DNA of 64,000 nucleotides from positions 1,364,001-1,428,000 of the forward strand of contig CAVWKW010000001.1 of NCBI GenBank assembly GCA_963755705.1, written 5' to 3'. This document shows, in pieces, positions 24,748 to 32,776 of the stretch; the first letter of the stretch is position 1; each line of letters opens with the position of its first letter. The DNA is from JBARDN01 sp963755705. GTDB taxonomy: Bacteria > Desulfobacterota > Binatia > Binatales > Binataceae. Below the pieces are notes generated by a model. That model had not been told where the DNA came from. It saw only the letters and a list, made by a program, of their open reading frames with translations, and did not search any database. Made by a program: the position numbers and the translations under genes.

Positions 24748-27567
24748 CTAGTGCATCTCGGCCTTGAGCGCGGTCAACTCACGCGCCTGCGCTGCCGCCT
24801 CTTCGACTAGCCGGCCCGGGAAGCGATCCTGCAGCGGACTCAGCATCGAGCCTAACTGCACGATTCGATGCGCCATCCGCGCGATCGCTCCGAACGGCGG
24901 CGGCACCAGCTCGGCCGCGTCGCGAAATTCCAGCAGCGCGGGAGTGTCCCATCCGAGCAGCCCGGTGATGAACATATAAACCGGCAGCGATCCGAACAGG
25001 CACAGCAGCACCACCAGCCACGCGCTTCCCGCGTGCCCCGGTCCGCGGAAAACCGCGATCGCAAATTCGTGCAGCACCAGGTAATTTCCAAAGGCCGCCA
25101 GGATCGGATTGACCAGCGTCTGCCACACGCTGATCGACGGCCAAGCGATCAGATAACCCATCAGCGGCCACGCCAGCGCGGACTTCAGGATCGACGACAA
25201 TATGAAAGCGTAGAAGACGCCGTCGAAGCCGTACCATTTGATCAGATACCACGACAGGACGACACGTCCGACATTTTCCACCAGCGAGGTCAACGTGAAC
25301 AATCCCGTGCGGCCGACTCCCTGGAACACCTGATCCGGCATCCGGGTGGTGAAGTCGAACGCCCGCCACACGTGCATCAGCACCATCACGCCCGCCGCGC
25401 GCACGAACTGCGGCGGCAGCAGTCCATTGACGAAAATATCCGAGAACGCGACGAACGCGCCGCCCAGCATCGAGGTGACGATTATTCCCCAGCGCAAACC
25501 CTGGTCGAGATAGCGCCGCGTCAGAAACATCATCGCCTGCGAATAGCTCTCCGAGATCGACGGCATCAGGGTGGTGAAGATGTACGCGCCGGTCTCGAGG
25601 TACGCGAAGGTCAGCGAGTAGGTGAGGATCCAGATTTCGTTGAGCTCGAGAAAATTGGGAATCAGGATTCCCATGATGACCGGAACCAGCGCCCACGAAG
25701 TCGCGGCCAGCACTTGCCCGCCCGTCAGCTTGATTCCATAGACGAGCGACTTGCGGATCGTGTCGCGATCGAAGTGCGCCAGGAAGATCGTCGCCAGCCG
25801 GAAGCCCATCTTGTCATAGAACACCGCGCAGAACGCGCCCATCAGCAGGTTTGCGATCACGCCGCCGATCGCGAAGCCGAAGACGACGCCCATACCTTCG
25901 CCGAACACCGGATGCATCAATCCCCAGTGACGCCCGTAGACGCCGCAGGTGAGCTGCACGAACGGGTTCAGCACGTATGTCAGGACGATCAACAACTGCG
26001 CGTAATCGAAGCGTTGCAGCGCGCGGAACAGGTTCGAGAAAATTGCGATGAAGCCCGGGAACTGGATGAGCGTGTGCAGGATCACGAACCAGGTCAGAAA
26101 CGCCATCGCGGTGTGCGGCATCCATAGCGCGGCGACCAGTCCCAGCACCGTGATTTGGAACATCCCGGCCATCGCATGAAACCAGATGAAGAACTGCGCG
26201 TAGCTGATCGCGCGCCCAGGCTCTTTCACCCGGAACTCGGCGAAATACTTCACCATCGCCTGCCCGGTCCCGAGATCGAGCAGCGTGAAGAAGAACAGCA
26301 TGAACTGCGTCACCGCGGCCCACGCGCCGCGCGCCTCGAGGAAGGGGTTGACGAAGTTGCGCTCGATGTAAAACGTCACGATGAAGTTGAATGGGATCAT
26401 GACGATCAGTGCGAGCAGGTAATTGAAGAAGAAGCCGGAGAGCGGGCGATGGAACCCGACCTTCTCCCATCGCGGGTCGCCGCGATTTGGCGCGGTCTCC
26501 GCCGCCGCGATCGGCACCGCCGCCGCAGCGCCCAACGAAGCGGGCTGCGGCGCCGAGGGACGTCCGGCCGGCAGATAGAATTGCTCGAGCTGTTCGGGAT
26601 GCCGGAGGCTGTAACGGCGCACGATGATGTAGCAGAGCACGAAGGCAGCGAACATGGTCGAGAAGATCACGCCGAGCCAGATGATCTGCCGCGTATCCGG
26701 CACCGGCGAACCGATCCATGAGCCATACGACGCGGCGGCAACTCCCGCCGCCGATCGCGACATATCGTACAGCAGCCAATTGAAGTAGCCCCAGCGCTGG
26801 AAATCGTAATTCTGCGCGCCCGCGATTCCGCTCAGGAGCAAGCGGTAACTCGCGATCCGCGCGCGCTGGTCGCCCTGCCGAAGCCATACGTTGAGCACGT
26901 AGATCGTCCCCGCGCCCGACTTCATCTCGATCAGGACGGGGGTATGCGCGCGCACCGGATCTTTGCCGCTGGTAGCAACCAGGACGGTCGCGTCCGGGGC
27001 CGCCGCCAGAAGCGAGCGCTCGTGCACCCGGACCGCGGATTTCCAGCTCACGTTGCTCGCGAGCGGGTTCGCCGCCGGACCCGTGTACTCGATGATCGCC
27101 GCGTACTTTTCTATCTCCTGCGCGTGCTTCGGCCCGGCGGGCACGTCCACCATGCCGGTCTGCGTGATCGCTTCGCCCGTCAAAGCCGCCAGCGCCGCCG
27201 GATCAATATTCGGGCCCGTGACGATGACCACGCCCATGCCGCCTGCGACTCTCGCCTTGAGCGCGTCGAGCGCGGGACCGGGAGCGGGCAGGGTGTCGTC
27301 GAACACCCCGGTTTGCGCGTCGGCTAGATTGCTCACGCGACGCGTTGAAGGGTCGAGCATCAGCCGATCGAGGACCAGATTCTCGGTGCCGCTGAAATAG
27401 ATATTGAACGCGGGCATCTGCGCTGCGCGGGCGGCTGCCGGTATGAAGATCGCCGCGCACATTAGCGCAAAAATCATTTTCAGAGCGGAACAGAATGCAC
27501 TTCGATGACACGCATGCGGCGCGCCGGCGATGCGGGGCGGAAAACCATCGATTCGTACTCTTTTCAA
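24748..27567 (-). CDS. Fusion of a periplasmic GATase-like domain and a polysaccharide-flippase-like membrane domain
   Basis: A 939-residue protein. Residues about 31-50 form a signal-like helix (MIFALMCAAIFIPAAARAAQ). Residues 50-270 are soluble with alternating beta/alpha pattern and a glycine-rich VAGGMGVVIVTGPN segment, resembling glutamine-amidotransferase-like domains found in some membrane proteins. A transmembrane helix near 295-320 (IIWLGVIFSTMFAAFVLCYIIV) and a Pro/Ala linker lead to about 12 hydrophobic helices (380-870) with LDLGTGQAMVKYFAEF, typical of Wzx/MATE-like MOP exporters. TTG 27567 has GGGGAG six bases ahead; an internal ATG at 27477 lacks one. Probable role: moving a lipid-linked glycan across the inner membrane. 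Convergent with the small gene ending at 24658. Confidence 0.7.
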   Translation of the reverse strand: MKRVRIDGFPPRIAGAPHACHRSAFCSALKMIFALMCAAIFIPAAARAAQMPAFNIYFSGTENLVLDRLMLDPSTRRVSNLADAQTGVFDDTLPAPGPALDALKARVAGGMGVVIVTGPNIDPAALAALTGEAITQTGMVDVPAGPKHAQEIEKYAAIIEYTGPAANPLASNVSWKSAVRVHERSLLAAAPDATVLVATSGKDPVRAHTPVLIEMKSGAGTIYVLNVWLRQGDQRARIASYRLLLSGIAGAQNYDFQRWGYFNWLLYDMSRSAAGVAAASYGSWIGSPVPDTRQIIWLGVIFSTMFAAFVLCYIIVRRYSLRHPEQLEQFYLPAGRPSAPQPASLGAAAAVPIAAAETAPNRGDPRWEKVGFHRPLSGFFFNYLLALIVMIPFNFIVTFYIERNFVNPFLEARGAWAAVTQFMLFFFTLLDLGTGQAMVKYFAEFRVKEPGRAISYAQFFIWFHAMAGMFQITVLGLVAALWMPHTAMAFLTWFVILHTLIQFPGFIAIFSNLFRALQRFDYAQLLIVLTYVLNPFVQLTCGVYGRHWGLMHPVFGEGMGVVFGFAIGGVIANLLMGAFCAVFYDKMGFRLATIFLAHFDRDTIRKSLVYGIKLTGGQVLAATSWALVPVIMGILIPNFLELNEIWILTYSLTFAYLETGAYIFTTLMPSISESYSQAMMFLTRRYLDQGLRWGIIVTSMLGGAFVAFSDIFVNGLLPPQFVRAAGVMVLMHVWRAFDFTTRMPDQVFQGVGRTGLFTLTSLVENVGRVVLSWYLIKWYGFDGVFYAFILSSILKSALAWPLMGYLIAWPSISVWQTLVNPILAAFGNYLVLHEFAIAVFRGPGHAGSAWLVVLLCLFGSLPVYMFITGLLGWDTPALLEFRDAAELVPPPFGAIARMAHRIVQLGSMLSPLQDRFPGRLVEEAAAQARELTALKAEMH

Positions 27568-27897
27568 AAATTGCTCCCCATGCGCATCGCCGCGTTCGAT
27601 AGTCCAAGCCGCGTTGTTTCGCAGCCGGCTTCTTTCAGCAATCCCGGTGCCGCCCGCGCCGGTGCGGGCCTACGTCGATTTTCTACTAACCCTCGGCAAC
27701 AACTGCGCAGCGGGTTGGCTGCATGCAGCCGATGCGCGTCCGCGCTGGCGCCCGTCTCTGTTCCCAAATCCAGTGTTCCCCAATCCGTTGTCAACTGGAA
27801 TTCGGCGCGGCTTGATACTACAAGACTGGCAAGCGCTTTTGAAAATTAAATCTTACGGACGTATGCCTACAGTCTGGCGCCGGATAGGAGGTTCACG
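27568..27897. other. Divergent intergenic region between the flippase fusion and a nitroreductase gene
   Basis: 330 bases with no convincing coding frame. The right end is AT-richer and carries a candidate promoter for the nitroreductase (27839-27867). The left end holds the GGGGAG ribosome site of the fusion gene. Open frames here have no start context or similarity that I recognise. Confidence 0.6.
27839..27867 (+). promoter_or_regulatory. Candidate sigma-70-type promoter of the nitroreductase gene
   Basis: TTGAAA at 27839-27844 (five of six to the -35 consensus) and TATGCC at 27862-27867 (TAT of the -10), spaced exactly 17 bases. Transcription would begin near 27875, leaving a short leader with AGGAGGT before ATG 27898. 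Confidence 0.35.
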
Positions 27898-28410
27898 ATG
27901 GACGCGATAGAGGCGATCAATTCACGCAAGGTGCAGCGGGCGTTCGCGCCCAAACCGGTCGAGGAAGACAAGCTAACCAAAATCGTCGAGGCCGGACGCC
28001 ATGCGATGAGCGCGCGCAACCTGCAGCCGTGGCAATTCGTGGTAATTCGCGATCGCACGCGCCTTAAGGAGATCGGCGAGCTTTGCAGCACCGGAAAATT
28101 CGTCGCCGACGCCCCGAGCGCAATCATCGTGCTGAAAGATCTTGGCAACACGCGATGGGCCGACGTCGATTGCGCGCAGGCGGTTCAGAACATGGCCAAC
28201 GCCGGATGGGCGCTCGGGCTAGGCACTTGCTGGGTCGGCAATTTCGACGCTGCCAAAATCGGTCCGATCATAGACCTGCCCGCCGGATGGGGCATCTTCA
28301 CGATTCTGCCGTTCGGCTATCCCGACGCGAAGCGCCCGCCGGAGGCGCGTCCGCTGAAACCGCGCAGCGCGATGGTGCATCATGAGCGCGTCGGCAAAGC
28401 GCAAGCCTGA
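27898..28410 (+). CDS. Nitroreductase-family flavoprotein (short form)
   Basis: A 170-residue protein of the nitroreductase fold: EAINSRKVQRAFAPKPVEEDKL, then MSARNLQPWQFVVIRDR (FMN-contacting) and NMANAGWALGLGTCWVGNF near the C-terminus. Such proteins bind FMN as dimers and reduce quinones or nitro compounds; some short ones act otherwise. A near-perfect ribosome site AGGAGGT lies six bases before the ATG. The reaction cannot be named from sequence. Followed 69 bases later by a rhodanese gene. Confidence 0.85.
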   Translation: MDAIEAINSRKVQRAFAPKPVEEDKLTKIVEAGRHAMSARNLQPWQFVVIRDRTRLKEIGELCSTGKFVADAPSAIIVLKDLGNTRWADVDCAQAVQNMANAGWALGLGTCWVGNFDAAKIGPIIDLPAGWGIFTILPFGYPDAKRPPEARPLKPRSAMVHHERVGKAQA

Positions 28411-28479
28411 TCGCGCACGCCGAGCGGGCCGCATTGTTATCTGCTAGGATCAATGGCGGGTTTAAGAGGTGAAATCCCC

Positions 28480-28920
28480 ATGCCGATAAAAGAACAGCCG
28501 CCGCGCGACGCGCATGAGACGCTCGAGCGCAATCCCGACGCCATCTATCTCGACGTGCGCACCGAGGGCGAGTTCGCACAGGGTCATCCAGCCGGTGCGA
28601 TCAATATTCCGGTCGTGTTCATGAAGGGTTCCGGCCAAATGCAGCTCAATCCGGATTTTTTGGAAATCGCGGAGAAAATCCTGCCGAAAAACAAAACTCT
28701 GGTCGTCGGATGCCAGGCCGGTGGACGCTCGATGCGCGCGTGCGAGATGCTCGAGGACGCCGGTTACGCCGATCTGACCAACGTCACCGGCGGCTTCGGC
28801 GGCCAGCGCGATCAATCCGGCGCGGTCGTCGCCCCAGGATGGCGCGACAGCGGACTGCCGGTCTCCACCGATCTTGGCGACGCCGCGTACGAAGCAATCC
28901 GGAAAAAGGCGAACCTCTGA
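28480..28920 (+). CDS. Rhodanese-domain protein
   Basis: A 146-residue single rhodanese domain. Motifs: YLDVRTEGEFAQGHPAGAINIP (CH2A-type) and the active loop CQAGGRS with Cys78 as the persulfide-carrying residue. Rhodaneses move sulfane sulfur, for example from thiosulfate to cyanide or to protein partners. AGAGGTG lies nine bases before ATG 28480; an earlier ATG 28453 is in frame but would give an unusual leader. The stop overlaps the start of the adenosyltransferase gene by one base (TGATG). The MBL-fold gene two positions downstream is a common rhodanese partner. Confidence 0.85.
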   Translation: MPIKEQPPRDAHETLERNPDAIYLDVRTEGEFAQGHPAGAINIPVVFMKGSGQMQLNPDFLEIAEKILPKNKTLVVGCQAGGRSMRACEMLEDAGYADLTNVTGGFGGQRDQSGAVVAPGWRDSGLPVSTDLGDAAYEAIRKKANL

Positions 28921-29591
28921 TGGCTATTCGGCTCAACCGAATTTACACCCGCACCGGCGACAAGGGCACCACCGCGCTGGTCGGTGGGCGCCGCGTCCCG
29001 AAAGAGCACGGACGGATCAACGCGTACGGCACGATCGACGAGCTCAACTCGATCATCGGAATCGTGCGCACATATCTCGCCGAGTACGTCGGACGGCTCG
29101 GCGCGGAAGGAACCTGGTATGCCGAGATGCTGCGCCGGATCCAGAATGAGTTGTTCGATGTCGGCAGCGAACTGGCTACTCCTCTCGATGGCGAGTACGA
29201 GGGGATGCATCGGATGAGCGCGCTCGAGGTCGATCTTCTCGAAAACGAGATGGACCGGATGGAGAAAGTGCTCGAGCCGCTCAAATCGTTCACGCTTCCG
29301 GGCGGCGGAGTGCTGAACGCATTCCTGCATCAGGCGCGCACGGTATGCCGGCGCGCGGAGCGGGTGCTGTGGACCCTCCAGCGCGAGGAACCGATTAACG
29401 AGCAACTGATTATCTATGTGAATCGCCTGAGCGACCACCTTTTTGTGCAATCGCGATGGATCGCGCACAAGCTTGGCGAGGCCGAGTTTCTATGGGACCG
29501 CGGGCTGCGCCTGGACGATCCCGAAATAAAAGCCGCGCGGCGCAGAGCCGCGATGAAACGGCAGGCCGCGCGCAGCGGCGCGAAATCCTGA
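28920..29591 (+). CDS. PduO-type cob(I)alamin adenosyltransferase
   Basis: A 223-residue enzyme that transfers adenosyl from ATP to cob(I)alamin, making coenzyme B12 for mutases such as methylmalonyl-CoA mutase. The N-terminal YTRTGDKGTTALVGGRRVPKEHGRINAYGTIDELNS is the ATP-binding signature, and the C-terminal half has VCRRAERVLW and YVNRLSDHLFVQSRWIAH. Trimers of this family are usual. ATG 28920 overlaps the rhodanese stop. With propionyl-CoA-type carboxylase genes in the window, a role in propionate handling is plausible. Confidence 0.93.
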   Translation: MAIRLNRIYTRTGDKGTTALVGGRRVPKEHGRINAYGTIDELNSIIGIVRTYLAEYVGRLGAEGTWYAEMLRRIQNELFDVGSELATPLDGEYEGMHRMSALEVDLLENEMDRMEKVLEPLKSFTLPGGGVLNAFLHQARTVCRRAERVLWTLQREEPINEQLIIYVNRLSDHLFVQSRWIAHKLGEAEFLWDRGLRLDDPEIKAARRRAAMKRQAARSGAKS

Positions 29592-29609
29592 AGCATCCGG
29601 AGATCGGTA

Positions 29610-30305
29610 ATGGAAGCGGAAAATCGACTCTATCTTCGCCAGGCGCAAATCGGTCCGATGGCGAACTTCGTCTATATACTCGGCGACAAGATCGCCAAAA
29701 AAGCCGCGGTAGTGGATCCCGCCTGGGACGTCGCCAAGATCTGCAATTTCGTCGAGCGCGAAGGCTATGAACTGGATAAAATCCTGATTACTCACTATCA
29801 CCCCGATCACCTGGGCGGAAAGATGATGGGACAGAGTATCGAAGGCGTGGCCGAGATGCTCGAGCGGGTGAAGGCGAAAGTATATCTCAACAAGCACGAG
29901 GCGGAAGGCGCAAAAAAGGTAGCGGGCCTTTCCGACAGCGATATAGTAAAGGTCGAAGCCGGCGATACGTTCAAGGTCGGCGAGATCGAGGTAAAATTTC
30001 TCCATACCCCCGGCCACACTCCCGGTTCGCAATGCTTTCTGGCGGAGGGCAATCTGATTTCTGGCGATACTCTATTTGTGAATTCGTGCGGACGCGTGGA
30101 TCTGCCGGGTTCAGACCCCGAGGCGATGTACCATAGCCTGAATACTACATTGAAGTCGCTCGACGACGCGACAGTAGTATTTCCCGGCCACGCCTATTCA
30201 TCGGAATCCAGTACCACGATTGCCGACCAGAAGCGCCACAATATGTATATGCGATTTTCCACCCTAGACGAGTTCCTCGACGCGATGGGCTACTCCCGCA
30301 GCTAG
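29610..30305 (+). CDS. Metallo-beta-lactamase-fold hydrolase (glyoxalase II-like)
   Basis: A 231-residue protein with the metal motifs HYHPDH (T-H-x-H-x-D-H type), HTPGHTPGS, GDTLF and FPGHAY. This set is shared by glyoxalase II and persulfide dioxygenase-like proteins. The position beside a rhodanese gene raises sulfide or persulfide oxidation as an option, but distinguishing residues are not certain by eye. It follows the adenosyltransferase by 18 bases and is 17 bases ahead of ligA. Cytoplasmic: no signal peptide. Confidence 0.85.
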   Translation: MEAENRLYLRQAQIGPMANFVYILGDKIAKKAAVVDPAWDVAKICNFVEREGYELDKILITHYHPDHLGGKMMGQSIEGVAEMLERVKAKVYLNKHEAEGAKKVAGLSDSDIVKVEAGDTFKVGEIEVKFLHTPGHTPGSQCFLAEGNLISGDTLFVNSCGRVDLPGSDPEAMYHSLNTTLKSLDDATVVFPGHAYSSESSTTIADQKRHNMYMRFSTLDEFLDAMGYSRS

Positions 30306-30322
30306 CTTGATACTGCGTACTC

Positions 30323-32341
30323 ATGGCGAAGCGACCCGCAGACGCGCGCGCCGAGATCGACCAGCTTCGCGGCGCGCTAAATCATCATAGCTATCGCTAT
30401 CACGTCCTAGACGATCCGGAGATCTCCGACGCCGAGTACGACGTGATGATGCGCCGGCTCGAGGGGCTCGAACGCGAGCATCCGGAGCTAGTGACGCCCG
30501 ATTCGCCGACTCAGCGTGTCGGTGCGGCGCCGAGCGAGAGATTCGCGCCGATTAAGCATCGCCGGCCGATGATGTCGCTCAGCAACGCGATGAACGCGGA
30601 CGAGATGCGCGAGTTCGACAAGCGCATCAGGCGCCTGCTCAGGACCGAGGACGATATCGAGTATATCGCCGAGGTCAAGCTCGACGGGCTGGGAATCGAA
30701 CTCGTGTACGAGGACGGAATGCTCGCGACGGCTGCAACTCGCGGCGACGGCGAGACCGGCGAGGACGTGACTGCCAATATCAAGACCATCAAGTCGGTGC
30801 CGCTGCGGCTGCGCAAACCGGAGCACGGCAAAATTCCGAAACTGCTCGAAGTGCGCGGCGAAGTTATCTTTCCGACCAAAGCCTTCGCCAAGCTCAATGC
30901 CGACCGCGAGGCGCGCGGCGAGCCGGTGTTCGCAAATCCGCGCAACGCGGCAGCCGGATCGCTGCGCCAGCTCGATCCGAAAATTACCGCATCCCGTCCG
31001 CTCGATATTTTTCTTTACGCGCCCGGAGTGATCGAAGGCGCGAGCTTTGAGTCGCAGTGGGATTTCCTGCAGGGCATCAAAGCGCTCGGACTGCGCACCA
31101 ATCGGGAGTCGAAGATCTGCCGCAACCTGGACGAAGTTCTCGAATATTGGAACGCGCTGACGGAGAAGCGCCATTCGCTGCCGCACGACGCCGACGGCGT
31201 GGTGGCCAAGGTCAATTCCTACGCGCTCCAGGCGCAACTTGGCGAGGTCTCGCGCGCGCCGCGCTGGGCGATCGCATACAAGTTCAAGGCCCAGCAGGCT
31301 GAAACCGTAGTCGAGAAAATCGACGTGCAGGTCGGACGTATCGGGGCGCTGACTCCGGTCGCGAAGCTCGCGCCGGTCGCGCTCGCCGGCGTCACGATCT
31401 CGAATGCGTCGCTGCACAATCTCGACGAAATTCGGCGCAAGGATATCCGCGAGCGCGACACCGTGCTGATCGAGCGCGCCGGCGATGTGATTCCGTACGT
31501 GGTGCGCGTCACCAGACCGGGCAAGCCGCGCGCGCATGAGTTCACGATGCCGGCGAAATGTCCCGAATGCGGCGCCACGGTGGTACATGAGGAAGGCGAA
31601 GTCGGCTATTTCTGCGTCAATGCGAACTGTCCGATGCGGATGCGCGAATCGATTCGCCACTTCGCCTCGAAGGCATGCCTCGATATAGAGGGTCTCGGCG
31701 ACAAGCTGGTCGCGCAGCTTATCGAGGCGGGACTGGTGCGCGAGCTTGACGACATCTTCAATCTGACCAGGGAGCAGCTCTCGGGTCTCGAGCGGATGGC
31801 CGACAAGAGCGCGCAGAACGTGCTCGACGCTATCGCCGCGGCGCGTAGAACTTCGCTCGAGCGCGTGGTCAACGGCCTCGGCATCCACCAGGTCGGCGAA
31901 CATACCGCGCGCCAGCTCGCGCTGCGATTCAAGTCGCTCGAAAAGATCAGCGCCGCGAGCGAGGACGATTTGCGCGCGGTGCGCGATATCGGTCCCGAGG
32001 TTGCGCGCAGTGTGCGCGAGTATTTCGACGAGCCGCGAAATCTCCACGCCGTGAGCCGCCTGGAAAAGCTCCTCGAGATCGAAGCGCCCGCCGAGCCCTC
32101 GGGTCGCGGCGCCTTGCGCGACAAGAGCTTCGTATTGACCGGCACGCTCGAATCCATGAGCCGCGACGACGCCGAGCGCCGCATCATGGCGGTCGGAGGC
32201 CGCGTAACCGGCTCGGTCAGCCGCAAGACCGACTTCGTGGTGGCGGGCGCCGAGCCCGGCTCCAAGCTCAAGAAGGCACATGACTTGGGCGTCCGCGTGC
32301 TCGATGAACATGGCCTGCTCGCGCTGCTGGCCGAAGGATGA
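30323..32341 (+). CDS. ligA: NAD-dependent DNA ligase
   Basis: A 672-residue complete ligase that seals nicks in DNA during replication and repair. Order of domains: Ia domain with YRYHVLDDPEISDAEYD, adenylation domain with AEVKLDG (Lys119 accepts AMP) and TRGDGETGEDVT, oligonucleotide-binding fold with GRIGALTPVA, a four-Cys zinc finger (CPECG ... CVNANCP), helix-hairpin-helix repeats and a C-terminal BRCT domain (KSFVLTGTLESMSRDDA). Length is normal. It precedes the acylphosphatase by only three bases, so both are likely co-transcribed. Confidence 0.97.
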   Translation: MAKRPADARAEIDQLRGALNHHSYRYHVLDDPEISDAEYDVMMRRLEGLEREHPELVTPDSPTQRVGAAPSERFAPIKHRRPMMSLSNAMNADEMREFDKRIRRLLRTEDDIEYIAEVKLDGLGIELVYEDGMLATAATRGDGETGEDVTANIKTIKSVPLRLRKPEHGKIPKLLEVRGEVIFPTKAFAKLNADREARGEPVFANPRNAAAGSLRQLDPKITASRPLDIFLYAPGVIEGASFESQWDFLQGIKALGLRTNRESKICRNLDEVLEYWNALTEKRHSLPHDADGVVAKVNSYALQAQLGEVSRAPRWAIAYKFKAQQAETVVEKIDVQVGRIGALTPVAKLAPVALAGVTISNASLHNLDEIRRKDIRERDTVLIERAGDVIPYVVRVTRPGKPRAHEFTMPAKCPECGATVVHEEGEVGYFCVNANCPMRMRESIRHFASKACLDIEGLGDKLVAQLIEAGLVRELDDIFNLTREQLSGLERMADKSAQNVLDAIAAARRTSLERVVNGLGIHQVGEHTARQLALRFKSLEKISAASEDDLRAVRDIGPEVARSVREYFDEPRNLHAVSRLEKLLEIEAPAEPSGRGALRDKSFVLTGTLESMSRDDAERRIMAVGGRVTGSVSRKTDFVVAGAEPGSKLKKAHDLGVRVLDEHGLLALLAEG

Positions 32342-32344
32342 CCG

Positions 32345-32623
32345 ATGGCGGCACGCGCGCGAATGCGGCTCGTCGTCACGGGACGAGTGCAGGGCGTCGG
32401 CTTTCGCTGGGCCACGGTCAACGAGGCGCAGCGGCGGGGGCTTGTCGGCTGGGTCCGAAACCGTTCGGGTGGGGGCGTTGAAATTGTCGCCGAAGGGGAT
32501 AAGGATGGATTGGAGAAGCTCGCGGCCTGGGCGCGTCAGGGACCCCGATTCGCGAGCGTGAGTTCAGTGGAGCAGGAGTGGTTGGAGTGGAGCGGAGAAC
32601 TCGCCGGGTTCGAAATCAGATAA
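32345..32623 (+). CDS. acyP: Acylphosphatase
   Basis: A 92-residue alpha/beta sandwich enzyme that hydrolyses acyl phosphates such as acetyl phosphate or 1,3-bisphosphoglycerate. The phosphate loop GRVQGVGFRWAT contains the catalytic Arg, and GWVRNRSGGGVEI contains the catalytic Asn. Starts three bases after ligA, with no separate promoter apparent. Normal length. Confidence 0.93.
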   Translation: MAARARMRLVVTGRVQGVGFRWATVNEAQRRGLVGWVRNRSGGGVEIVAEGDKDGLEKLAAWARQGPRFASVSSVEQEWLEWSGELAGFEIR

Positions 32624-32635
32624 GTAAGCCCCTCT

Positions 32636-32663
32636 TCCACAAAATCTTCACATTAGATATACT
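32636..32663 (+). promoter_or_regulatory. Candidate promoter of korAB
   Basis: TCCACA (32636-32641) and TATACT (32658-32663, five of six to the -10 consensus) are spaced 16 bases. The 153-base gap before korA is AT-rich relative to the surroundings. Transcription would begin near 32670, leaving a leader of about 105 bases. Confidence 0.35.
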
Positions 32664-32776
32664 TTAATTCCACGCATACGATTGATTGTTTGTTCTTCAA
32701 GTCACCAGAGTTACCAAGCCAAGCTAACGCAATGTCTCTATCACCACGATTGTCAGCTTAAGGAGATTGGACCGAG

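Noticed and set aside
27505..27910. Plus-strand open frames across the gap between the flippase fusion and the nitroreductase
   Set aside because: They begin inside the divergent minus-strand gene, have no start context and would hide the promoter and ribosome site of the nitroreductase gene.
32600..32620. A GGTTCGAAAT segment resembling a tRNA T-loop near the end of the acylphosphatase gene
   Set aside because: It lies in a coding region with no acceptor or anticodon arm around it.
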